From: Nereocystis luetkeana
Lineage: Eukaryota; Sar; Phaeophyceae; Laminariales; Laminariaceae
Reading direction: 5' to 3'
DNA length: 64,000 nucleotides
Assembly (NCBI GenBank): GCA_031213475.1
Contig: JARUPZ010000014.1
Span: 4,736,556-4,800,555 of the forward strand
Within the stretch, counting starts at the first letter, position 1; every line of letters begins with the position of its first letter. Both the position numbers and the translations under genes were made by a program. Shown piece by piece: positions 53,268 through 62,994 of the stretch. The notes beneath the pieces were generated by a model, which did no database searches, was not told where the DNA came from, and saw only the letters and a program-made list of their open reading frames with translations.

Positions 53268-53869
53268 TAGTACGGTTCCAGCCTTGGCACGAACACTCAC
53301 ACACGAACGGGACAGTCGGCGTACACCCGACAGTAGGACCGAGAAGCGCACCAACAACGGGTGGCGGTCAGCCTACGTGTATAGGACAAGACTCGAGGGT
53401 TGCATCGGTGGCACCGGCAGAAGCAAGTCGTCCGCAGTTGCCAACGAGAGAGAGTTTAAACTGTTTTGGAGTAGGCTCAGTGTGAAGTAAATATCCCCGC
53501 CTTTTTCTGGCGTGGTTCTACGTACGAATGTCGCTGCAAACGTCAATGCACTGAGCCGCCTATTTTCTCATGGTACCTATGTACTTTCGATCGATTGCTG
53601 GCAGTCCTACAGCAGTGCGTAGAGCAGTATAATACCGAGAAGGAACCTTTGCCCCGCATATATTATTGAAGGGCGCAGGCTGGCGCAGGGGTTGTTGTAC
53701 ATTAAATTAGTAGGCCTCTCCCTCCCATCTATCGTACTACTGCTGTACAATACTCTTGTTATTTAATACTGTAAGTATACATCACGAAGTACTTTCATCC
53801 CCCTCTGCAACCAACTGACACTTAAAAACCCCCGACGAACTGCCGTGTTGTGCGCTGTCTGATTCACAG

Positions 53870-53976
53870 AAGACCCGATTCCCACGATAGGAGAAGCGGC
53901 GACTCCCGCTAAAAAATAGGAGGCTGGCCCGTGGATCTTGCTCCACGACCGCAACGAACAACGGCCGTCGATTTAT
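53870..53976 (+). pseudogene. Right-arm copy of the candidate internal exon
   Basis: CACAG before and GTGAGT after match the left-arm segment at 46564-46671. It reads EDPIPTIGEAATPAKK, then an in-frame stop, then EAGPWILLHDRN, with net indels. Probably a broken copy. Confidence 0.4.
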
Positions 53977-54498
53977 GTGAGTTTCGGCGCGTACATTTAG
54001 AGTTAAACGTAAGAAAACAAACACCACAGCAGTAGTAGCAGTGTGTGCAGTAAGTACGGTGAGAGAGGCAGTCTGAGGTTTTGAACAGAGTAACATAAAT
54101 CTCGGAGTTATTTTTGCACTTACTTTGATAAAAAAAAAAATAGCGTGCGCACCCTCTCTCTCAAGTCAAGTAGAAACATCCGCGCTTACTAAGTGATCAA
54201 TAAATTATCAGGGTTTCTCTTCTTGAGGACTACCAAACCAAGCGCCTTTTGCTACAGCTGCCACGCATTTTTTACTGCTGTTGTATTATTATGTTCGTAG
54301 AATTCATGGGCAGCTGGCCATATGACCTTCTCCGCTCCGACGAAGGGTTGCAAAGCTTGATATATGGTGCACAGTCCTATTTCTTCTGTTCGCACTTGAA
54401 CATCTATTAATAGTACAGTACAGTAGAACCGTACGTATATTTTGAAATGCGCGCACTCGGGAGAAGCATGTTATTGACCGTACGCTTCATCAACCACA

Positions 54499-54771
54499 AT
54501 GAACAGGTGGAACAAGAACACTGGCCAGTGGAGCTACGATGGCATCGCTATTTACGCCCCTTCCGCTCCGGCAAAAGATGTCATGGGCTACAGCTTTGCC
54601 GGGGTACACCAACAGCGACAACAGCACTAACAACAACAGCTGCTAGCAGCAGGTTTTCTCGTACGTTGAGCCCAATATTGGGTACGGCGCTCCCGGCCCC
54701 TACTCCACCGCCCGTTACTCCCCCCAAGGATGTTTCCTGCAGCTCCCGGTGCTGCCCCGATCTTCTTCTAA
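54499..54771 (+). pseudogene. MNR-family copy with stop and frameshift (Y4)
   Basis: MNRWNKNTGQWSYDGIAIYA and VMGYSFAGVHQQRQQ match Y3, then TAA at 54628 cuts the frame. Downstream sequence still matches Y3 in shifted frames up to PPPRMFPAAPGAAPIFF and the same TAA (54769-54771). Confidence 0.6.
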
Positions 54772-55130
54772 GAAGAGGTGTACATTGCTCGACGGGTTAG
54801 GGCTGCTGTTGTTGCCGTCGTGTCTTCGTCGGAATAAGTGGGAACTATGCTGTCGAGCCGGAGGGGTATTGGTTCTCGCTTGAATGGGGCTATCTACCCA
54901 ATGCATAGATAGGTAAATGTGCGCAATCCGAGTGGGTTTCGACAATTTTGGCTTTTGGTCTGCATATCGGTTAGCGCTCAAATTGTGCGTCGATGTTGGG
55001 TTTCGGGCCTATACCTCCCCGTCGTGCTATGAGGAAGCTAGTGGACTTTAGTCCCCCAATCTACCATGGCTTTACTCGGCGGCGGGAGCTGCGCTAGTAC
55101 CACGCCGTAGATAAAGAGAAACTCCTAGGG

Positions 55131-55484
55131 TTGGGTATAAAATTGTGGTGGTGTGGGTGTGTGTTGGTTGTTTCGATCGTATTACAACGCAAACGGGAGA
55201 GCTGGGCGGTAGTTCCTTGTTTTGTGAACCACCTGCCTTGTCCTGGGCCGTCGTTTTATTGTATCTGCAGGAGTGTCTGCGATATCATGAGTATTGTGGG
55301 TGTTGTGTTGTGTGTGTTGTATTTGTATGAACCCGCACTTCTTGATTGGTATACGAATATCTGCTGGACGGGTATTCGCGTGTGTTTACAAGTATTTATT
55401 GCGGGAGAGGTATCCGACGGGTACTCTGTGAGGAACAGCACCCTCATGTATGTCTATCGTTGTCGGGGTCACGCGAGGAGTTAA
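55131..55484 (+). CDS. Conserved segment with LLDWYTNI (right arm)
   Basis: A 117-codon frame with hydrophobic stretches (IMSIVGVVLCVLYLY) followed by PALLDWYTNICWTG, GEVSDGYSVRNSTL and YRCRGHARS. It is colinear with the left-arm frame at 45024-44750. The N-terminal part is less conserved, so the true start is unclear. Confidence 0.4.
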   Translation: MGIKLWWCGCVLVVSIVLQRKRESWAVVPCFVNHLPCPGPSFYCICRSVCDIMSIVGVVLCVLYLYEPALLDWYTNICWTGIRVCLQVFIAGEVSDGYSVRNSTLMYVYRCRGHARS

Positions 55485-56114
55485 CGGGAGGGTGCCGCTG
55501 TGAAGAGAAGTACCGCCAATCATGTGGTTGTCACGCTTCGTCACCAAATTGCGCACTCGTTGCCAGCGTCGCTGGGGCGGTTGGCATATTTTGTTTTTTC
55601 GTTATTCTGATTTTGCTTTTTTAGCGTTTGGGTAGTAATATCATCATGACTCGAAGTTACGTTCGCCGTTAGTCTATCAGAGGAAATACGAGGTGAGGGC
55701 GGCAGAGCCCAACCAGCGTCAATGTTGGTTTCACGCTCTACCCGCGGATCAGTTGTTTTGTGTCGAGTCAGCGTAGCGGTAGTGGGAACCCGTCGTCAGT
55801 TATGTGTCATTAGCGCATTCTGTTCGCTGTAGTCTATCACTGGTAATAAGTATCACGTCGACAGGGTAGCTTGCGGCATCGAGTTGGTGGATCATTTGGC
55901 GGTGTTCGAGCCTCCTCAACCCTGCGGCGGGCGCTTGTCGCGAAAACGGTCCGGTAGTGTTCTGGGGACAAATAATATGAAAAGCTTGATGTTTTTTCTC
56001 CAACTACCGAAGGGGAACCCATCCTGCCTGGTGTCGGTTCATGATGGCATAAAACGACAATCCGCTGTACGCCTAAATGACCGGGTATACTACGACGTGC
56101 AGTAGGTTTTCCGG

Positions 56115-57480
56115 CGTAGCTACCCAATACTGCTATCGGTCGTACGAGGGAGAGTACCCCCGCCGTCCTGACCCTTTGGTCGCGGAATACCTTGTCCACC
56201 CCCAAGTCCCGCTCACTGATATCACCGCTGCTCTCATCCCAAGATAGCACACCTCCTGGGTGGGGTTCCTAGCTATTTTTGTTTGCAAAGCTAACGTAGC
56301 ACACACACCGAAAATGGGGGCTTTGGAAATATCTCGCTGAGACCTCTCCAGAAAACCCATCGCTTCCTCCCCCTATTGTTGAGAAAAAAGGCTGGGGAGA
56401 TCGTTTGAGGGGGTGCGTTCTCGCTAGCGCGGTATCGAGGTGTGTGCTCTATGGGTGAGACACTAACAATGATCCGCAGGCGACGGATCAACTAACAACA
56501 TTATCCGCCCCGAAGAAGGGCAGAGCATGGCGACTAGCTACAGGCTGTTACGCAGAGACATATAATTCCCCAGTTCCCTTCGACAGGCAGGGGGCGATCA
56601 ACCTGTAGCTGCGACAACGCGCGCAGACCTCCTCTTGCGTGGCCTAGCTGACGTGGCACCGAACAATCGAAGGGCGTACGGTGCGTCGTACTGTAGTCAG
56701 CCGTAGAATCAGTGTATACCCATTCACATCACCAAGTTGTACACAGTAGCTGTCCTTGTAACGCGTGTTTGCGTGTGTTGTCTCCACATCAACCAGTTAT
56801 TTCTACCCAACGATATCAGTGCACCAAGGCGAAAGCTTGATTCTACCTTGACGGTGGAAACCAGCACTGGGCAGATTGCCGAAAGATTCTGCTGGCGGTG
56901 TTTGTCCTGACTCTTCATCCTAGAGAGATGCAAATTATGTGGCCACCCACCCACTGTGACACAGAGACAACGCACAAAGACGCAAATTGATCAAGGTGAG
57001 CGAAAGCGAATATATGCCATGAACCGGGTATTAGAACACACCAAGCAAGCCAACCAAGATAGTCAACACTTGGGGGATAAAAATACCCTGGTAAAGCCAA
57101 AGGAATTCTTACATTGAGGCAGCATAATATTGACGCCAAAGGGACGTACGTGCTAAAGAGGAACGTGTAACTGCTGCAAGGCCAAAGCAACACAAAGCAG
57201 AGAAAGATACCGGGATAAAGATGGAGAGGAGGAAAATACGGACACAAAGAGAGAAACAAGATACACAAACCAAACAAAATCGTACTCAAGACGGCGATAG
57301 CAGCATAGGTTCCCGTGTCTGCTACAACGAGAAGCCGAAGGACTTGCTACACTTCCATCTCCTTCCAACTCTCGACGATCGGAATGGCAGGTGTCAGTAC
57401 TGCAGCTGGTGTCGCGAGGTAAAACTATCAACAAAAAACGTACAAACTACAGTAGTAGCACAAGTTCCACTGAGGCATGT
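56115..57480. other. No gene recognised; repeat H at 56650-56760
   Basis: GTGGCACC..GAACAATCGAAGG and GTCGTACTGTAG resemble 61278-61400. Other frames (up to 124 codons) lack motifs. Confidence 0.4.
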
Positions 57481-57484
57481 ACAG

Positions 57485-57880
57485 TATTGTCTTTTTCGCA
57501 GCATGCCGTGGCATACCATGGCCCCGTCTGCGGCAAAACCTTCCACGACATTTTCCACGGCATACCACGGAACCTATTACAGAGCTCCACAGCATACCAT
57601 AGAAGCCTAACCCTGACCCAAACCAAGACCCCAACCCTAACCTAGGTGCTGCGGACATAGGGGTGCCGTGGGGGTTGTCACGGCATACCGTGGGGTTGCC
57701 ATGGCATGCCGTGAGGTTGCCATGGAGTGCCGTGGCGATTACCGCGGGGGCTACCATGGTACCACCCATGCCACGCCACGGCACCCCCCACAGCGCCATG
57801 GATTCCTATCCCACGCCACGGGATGCCGTGGGGATGCCATGGTATGCCATGGTAGGTGCCATGGCCATGCCACCAAATAG
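57485..57880. repeat. Palindrome-dense minisatellite (CCGTGG/CCATGG)
   Basis: Short units such as GCCGTGGCATACCATGG recur irregularly. Most contain the self-complementary CCATGG or the pair CCGTGG/CCACGG. Telomere-like CCCTAACC appears at 57605-57645 in the middle but is not tandem. Confidence 0.85.
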
Positions 57881-57947
57881 TCAAATAGGGTAGAACCCTG
57901 GTTGCGCTTGTCTACCATCTCTTCTTCCTCCCTCAGCAGCGATATTA

Positions 57948-58052
57948 TTACGGGGGGCCATAGTTAACAGGACCAAATATTGTTAGTAAAAATGGTTAAT
58001 TATATAGGTTTTTATGTACACCATAGGTCCTGTTAACTAGGGTCCCCCGTAA
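57948..58052. mobile_element. MITE-A copy 15
   Basis: 105 bp, ends TTACGGGGGGCC and GGTCCCCCGTAA. It separates two CCATGG-rich blocks. Confidence 0.96.
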
Positions 58053-58204
58053 TAGTACAGCTTCCCACCCCCTCCGCTCTCTTGCCACTCTTGGCATCCT
58101 CTATCGCGGGGCGTAGCAAACTCGACGACGTACAATGCGCACCATATGAATGTCAAAATACTGTTTGTTTCGGGTCCTTTATGTACGGCACGTACCAACC
58201 CTGC

Positions 58205-59165
58205 AACCCTGGACCCACCAATGGATTGGCCACGGACCCACCACGGACCCACCATGGACCCACGACGCGCACTCTAGTGAACCACCATGGGCACACCATG
58301 GACCAACCGTGGGTCCACCACCTGAACAACCCCGTGGACTCTTCACCGAAGCTCCATGGGCCTACCACAGAGGCACCATGGACGCACCATGGACTGAACA
58401 AGGCGCCATGGAGCCACCATGAGCGGTCCATGGTGCCTCCGCGATGGGTCCATGCTGGGTCCATGATGGGTCCATGGGGAAGCAATGGTGCCTTGTTGGG
58501 TCCAAGGTGGGTCATGGTGCCTCCCTGGTGGGTCAAGATTGGGTCGAGGATGGGTCCATGATCAATCCATGGTGAATCCATGGTGGGTACGTGGTGGATT
58601 CATGGCGGGTCTAGTCGGCCTATGATGGGTTCATGGTGACTTCGTGGATTCATTACGAGCCCATGGCGGATCCATGGTGGGACCACGGTCGGCCCATCGT
58701 ACCTCCGTGGGAGGTCCATGGTGGGTCCGTGGTGGTCCATGGTGTCTTGTTCGCTCCATGGTGGATCCAGGGTGCCTCCATGGTTGGTCCATGGTGGGTC
58801 CATGGTGCCTCCATAGTAGGGTCATGGTGGGTTCATTGTGGGTCTATGGTGGGTCCATGGCGCCTTCGTAGTGGGCCCATGGTGCCCTTAGGGCGTCTCC
58901 ATGATGCCTCTATGGGGAGACCACGGCAAGCCTTATTGGGTCCATGGTAGGTCCGTGGTAGGCGTTGTTGGGTAAATGGTGGGTCCGTGGTGGGTCCGTA
59001 GTGCCTCCATGGTGGGTCCATGGTGAATCCATGATGGGTGCAAGGTGCCGTGGTGTCTCCATGGCGGGCTCATGGTGGGCCCATTGTGCCTCTGTAGTGG
59101 GTCCCGTGATGGGTCCATGGGGAGTCCATGGCTGGTCCTTGACTTCATGGACCCTCTGTGGTTCA
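58205..59165. repeat. Degenerate CCATGG minisatellite with polarity switch
   Basis: 58205-58430 is built from ACCCACCATGGACC-like units. From about 58440 to 59165 the same unit runs inverted (GGTCCATGGTGGGTCCATGG). Frames such as MDPPWTHHG on the minus strand are by-products of the repeat. Confidence 0.9.
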
Positions 59166-60350
59166 TGTATGGCGCTCCCGTAGTAAAACCAATGTGGTCC
59201 ATGGGGCTGTGCCACCATGCTGCTTTCGTGGACGGGGACCATAGGTCGAATAATATACGTCGTCCAGCTCGCTCCTCCCCGCCTCGTCCCCGTGCCACCT
59301 TGCCATGAAACAGGGCGCCGCTTCGACGACCTCCCGATACCACTTCCCGACCGTCTTAGCCGCCGTTGGCGAATACATCGTATGTTCTCCAAACAACAAA
59401 CGGGAGCTTTCCATTGATCCGTCGGTTGCTCGACACCTCGAGGCCGCCTGCTCGACATTGGGCCCGGTCATGTTTAGGTCGGCCTGGTCCCGGATTCTCC
59501 CCACCAGCCATCTTCCCAAACGTCACCGAAGTGACTTGCCGATCATTGACCTCCCACTATACGGACGCCCAAGAGAGGAGACGCCGTTTGCAGATGGTTG
59601 TCTCGATGCTCTCGTATTGTGCCCTCTTGAGGCCATGGGCGTACGGAATGGCGTATTCGGTGGGGTGTCGGCGCTGGAAGCCAACGTTTCCTAGGAGGCA
59701 CAATTCGATGCGAGTCGACGAGGGAAGAAAAAGGCTGAGATTTTCTCGCAATAAAAATGAAGGCACGTACCGTAGCGGGAAGAGGGTAGAAGAGTCTGCT
59801 ATGTGACCCCGGATCCGAGTTACGAGTTGGAAAGAGAGAGAGAAGAAGATGTGCGAAGATAATGAATGGGATGAGGAAAAAAAAAAAAAAAAAAGGAATC
59901 TATAGCGTTTTGTCCGGAGCTCATCGAATTATCCTGGCCGAGAGTTCACGTCACACACCCGAACAGCAAGGTCTCCATCACCTCGACCTTTAGCATGCGC
60001 ACTTTTGGAGTGATCAGGGCAGCCCCCACATCGTGCAGCCCCCGTTCGAACCGTTCGTAGCGTACTCACGCGAGTCAGACCCGTCGCTCGATAAACGGCA
60101 TAGTTTCGGCGCTGGCGAAGACAGGACCTCCCAGATACAAACACTGCATCTCGTGTCTGTCTATAACTCTGTTGATAGCTTCGATTTACGAGCGGTGAGA
60201 TCAGGAGCGCCTGGTTCGGTGTCCACAGCAGCATGGTTTCCATCTTCTTGTCGGGCATGGTGAGGCCTGCTGCTTCGAAATCAGTCTACGTGACGGTGAC
60301 GGTGATCACCTTCGCGAACCCTCTCGCTCATTTAGACACAATAACGCCTA
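59163..60350 (-). pseudogene. LINE2 fragment: RT thumb and C-terminus, split by a SINE
   Basis: From 60350 down, the minus strand reads ARGFAKVITVTVT, TDFEAAGLTMPDKKMETMLL and SYRQTRDAVFVSG, the segment after the RT active site. After the SINE it continues with VGFQRRHPTEY, YESIETTICKRRLL (near 59610) and TAAKTVGKWYREVVEAAPCF (59370-59300), matching the C-terminal part at 38.1-38.5 kb. Stops and shifts are frequent. No intact domain remains. Confidence 0.8.
59700..59897 (+). mobile_element. 5'-truncated SINE inserted in LINE2
   Basis: CAATTCGATGCGAGTCGACG through GTGACCCCGGATCCGAGTTA, ending GGGATGAGG and A19. It lacks the tRNA-like head and is in the opposite orientation to the LINE2 around it. 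5' truncation with an A tail is what target-primed reverse transcription gives. Confidence 0.9.
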
Positions 60351-60354
60351 AGAA

Positions 60355-60715
60355 TCCAGCGAGAAGAGCTCAATAGAAAAAAACTTGAGTGCCGTGTCTC
60401 GTCCTTCTACTTGACTGGTACACCGAGCATCCGTGCTGATTATCCACCCTATTATAGAGAGATACTCGTGCCAACGTGGCAGTTATCTTTGGCCACAAAC
60501 TGCGAGAACGAGTTGTTTTTCTTCGTTGGAAGCAGCCTCCTCGTCGTATCGATACACTCCAATTCCCTTTCTAGCATCGAGTGGAATCTTGACATTCCGT
60601 TTTGTCTATAAAACAACACCTACTCGCGTAATTAATTGATATCTGCAATTTCTGGCGAACTTTGAAAATTCTGAGGAAAAAGCTCTCCGATAAGAATGAG
60701 CCGAAGCATCGATAC
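60355..60715. other. No gene recognised; weak repeat I match
   Basis: GCATCCGTGCTGATTATCCA at about 60428 resembles the CAGTGTCCGTGCCGATTCTT part of repeat I. Nothing else. Confidence 0.35.
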
Positions 60716-60718
60716 TTT

Positions 60719-60830
60719 ATGCGCAGGCCATTCGCATCCAAGCGCAGGCGACGGGCCAATAATAGGTGCGCAACGGACAACGGCGATGCGCACGACACAC
60801 AGCAGCCTAACAACGACGGATAGTGTTGAT
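60719..60830 (+). repeat. Dispersed repeat G, copy 1
   Basis: AAGCGCAGGCGACGGGCCAA and GTGCGCAACGGACAACGGCG; related copies at 61058 and 62338. Confidence 0.7.
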
Positions 60831-61057
60831 ATGCCAGATCTATATGAGTCCAAAAAGTGCAACATACCGGGTAGACTTTAGTTTTTCACCGGAAACAGCT
60901 TTCCCTGTCCCCTTCTATTACTACTATATAGTAGGACGTAATGTACTTGAAGCATGTTCCAGAGCGGAATATAGTACGTACTCGTTCTCGCATTTTTTAA
61001 GCAAAAAAACACACATACTGTACTCTGTACTCGTACCTGGCATTTTTTTTTTTTTTG

Positions 61058-61260
61058 TGCGTGAGCCGACCACGGCAGTCAAGCGCAGGCGACGGACCAT
61101 ACACAATAATGTGCAACGGACAAGAACGCGACGTTGAGCCATTAACAGCCCACCCGGTGTTCTACTACTGTATTGATAGTAGTGTCCTCACAGGAAGCAA
61201 GTACTCGGTCAACAACAGTACGAAGAACATCGCCAGGCCTCCTGCGGCGGCTTAACAAAA
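61058..61260 (+). repeat. Dispersed repeat G, copy 2
   Basis: GTGAGCCGACCACGGCAGTC, AGCGCAGGCGACGGACCATA and AATGTGCAACGGACAAGAAC, then CGCCAGGCCTCCTGCGG. Colinear with copy 3. Confidence 0.75.
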
Positions 61261-61277
61261 AAAGGTATATCTGCCGT

Positions 61278-61400
61278 GGCACCACGGCACCGAACAGCCG
61301 AAGGACCGAAGGTACGTCGTGGTCGGCCATACGTATACTACAGTATACTGGTAGATGATATGTATCCACATCAATCATCAGAGACTGTGTACGCTGCACG
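61278..61400 (+). repeat. Dispersed repeat H
   Basis: GTGGCACCACGGCACCGAAC and following sequence to about 61400 resemble 56653-56760. Confidence 0.5.
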
Positions 61401-61404
61401 TCTG

Positions 61405-62335
61405 TGCCAGGAACATGTGTATGTTGTGTCTGCTCTATCTACCGCTTTCACTCTTCTACCGTCCATGCGTCACAGGTGCAGTATACACAGTAGTAGTAGG
61501 TGATCCCCCTATAATATTATAGCTTGTGTGTGGCTGTATGCATCAGCCAACAATAATACTATTATTAACCGGGCAACAACACTACCGGCATTTTAACAGC
61601 AACAGGCGTCACTCCGCAAACTCCGCACTGACTGGTGAATCCCACCTGCTCCAGGCGATGTCAAGGGCACTAAATATACTGTTACAGTGTAGCGGGCACC
61701 CGGCACAACTCAACCGGCACTACTACTAGTAGAGAGGGGCCACTGCTGCTGTGCAGTATAGTACATGTATGTATCGACATCCAGCACGAGGATTGTGTGC
61801 GTCTCATCCCAGCTTCGATCAGAAAATTGAAAAATGTTTTCCTGTAAGCATGTAACCCGAACCCTAGCCCAAACCCCACGCCGATGGCCTGGAGAATGGC
61901 AGGTGCTTTATCGATTCGAAGAGTTACGGTAAGTAGTAGTAGTGTGGACTACTGGTATATATTAAACGTTTGTATGTGTCGGAGCAGGGCCAGATCGTAA
62001 GCTCAACAGTTGAACAGTTACTGCTGTCGAGTACACCCAGTGTCCGTGCCAATCCTTTATTCTCTAGATAGAGAAGTACTGTCCAGCGCTCTCTTTCTTG
62101 TGGCTACCAAACACAAGATACCCAAGTATCACAATACAACAGTATGTACTACACTGCTGTGTAGCAGAGTGTATATTATATGCACTTCATACCGTATGCC
62201 TGGTACCTGATACGGTTACCGTCAGTATAATTCAATCGGAAACAGCCTCCTGTCGGTATCTTTCATGCCCACCCTTCTAGAATGTTCCACACCACAACAG
62301 CGCAGTATTTTCAAGTACAAAAAAAGACATTAGTG
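61405..62335. other. No gene recognised
   Basis: Telomere-like AACCCGAACCCTAGCCC at 61855 is not tandem. A repeat I fragment (CAGTGTCCGTGCCAATCCTT) lies near 62038. Confidence 0.4.
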
Positions 62336-62337
62336 TT

Positions 62338-62540
62338 ATATGCGTGAGCCAATCACAAAGAAGAGCAGGCGACGAACCAATAAAAATAATGTGCAACGGA
62401 CAAGGGCGACGCACGACGCGCTTAATATTTATATATATATATCCTGGTTTTTTAGCGCCCCGCTCCACCCACAGGCAACGAGTGGTCGATCCACGGTTTA
62501 CAGCACCAACAACGCCAGACCTCCGGGGTGTTAAGGGCTT
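62338..62540 (+). repeat. Dispersed repeat G, copy 3
   Basis: GTGAGCCAATCACAAAGAAG, AGCAGGCGACGAACCAAT, AATGTGCAACGGACAAGGGC and CGCCAGACCTCCGGGGTG. Confidence 0.75.
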
Positions 62541-62544
62541 GACG

Positions 62545-62990
62545 GCAGGCATCGGCTGGCTACTGTCGTGTCGCGGGATCGACCGGGCTGGAGGACTACT
62601 GTAACAATACTACTGTTGTAATCCCAGGCAACAAGAACGCGGTGAGTGCATCGAAGTCATTATTCTCACCAGACCCAACTCGCTTCTGTCTAAGCACGGA
62701 GTGCGACTATAAGAAATACCATGCAGTAAGTAGTCGTAGTGGTAGGACTGGTACAGAGAGAGACAGAAAGTCGTGCAACAGCACCAAGTCTGTATTCGCG
62801 CTCTCGGCGTTTGCTTGTCTGCTGCTGTTGCTTCGGGGTCATCTTGCGGTAAACAGGGAGCACTTTTCCTCGTGGCTGTGTGGGCACCAGAAATCCGAAA
62901 GCTGTGACGCATTTATTCGTTGTTTTCTTTTCAAATCCAATGGTTCGTTCTTCTGTTGTTCGCTTGTGGGGGGCTTACTTGCGTAGAGCT
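62545..62990. other. No gene recognised
   Basis: A 114-codon plus-strand frame (62642-62986) and a 100-codon minus frame overlap; neither has motifs. Confidence 0.4.
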
Positions 62991-62994
62991 ACTA

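Larger units (their letters stand above)
51920..56110 (+). repeat. Right arm of the large inverted duplication
   Basis: The counterpart of 43860-48630 on the opposite strand. It additionally holds a SINE, a MITE-B and a MITE-A that the left arm lacks. The outer limit near 56110 is where I lose the similarity. Confidence 0.88.

Noticed and set aside
57600..57650. Telomere-like CCCTAACC sequence
   Set aside because: Only a few degenerate copies, not tandem, and internal to other repeats. The same applies to 3138-3180 and 61855-61885.
58082..59343. ORFs with MDPPWTHHG-like repeats
   Set aside because: By-products of the CCATGG minisatellite, present on both strands.
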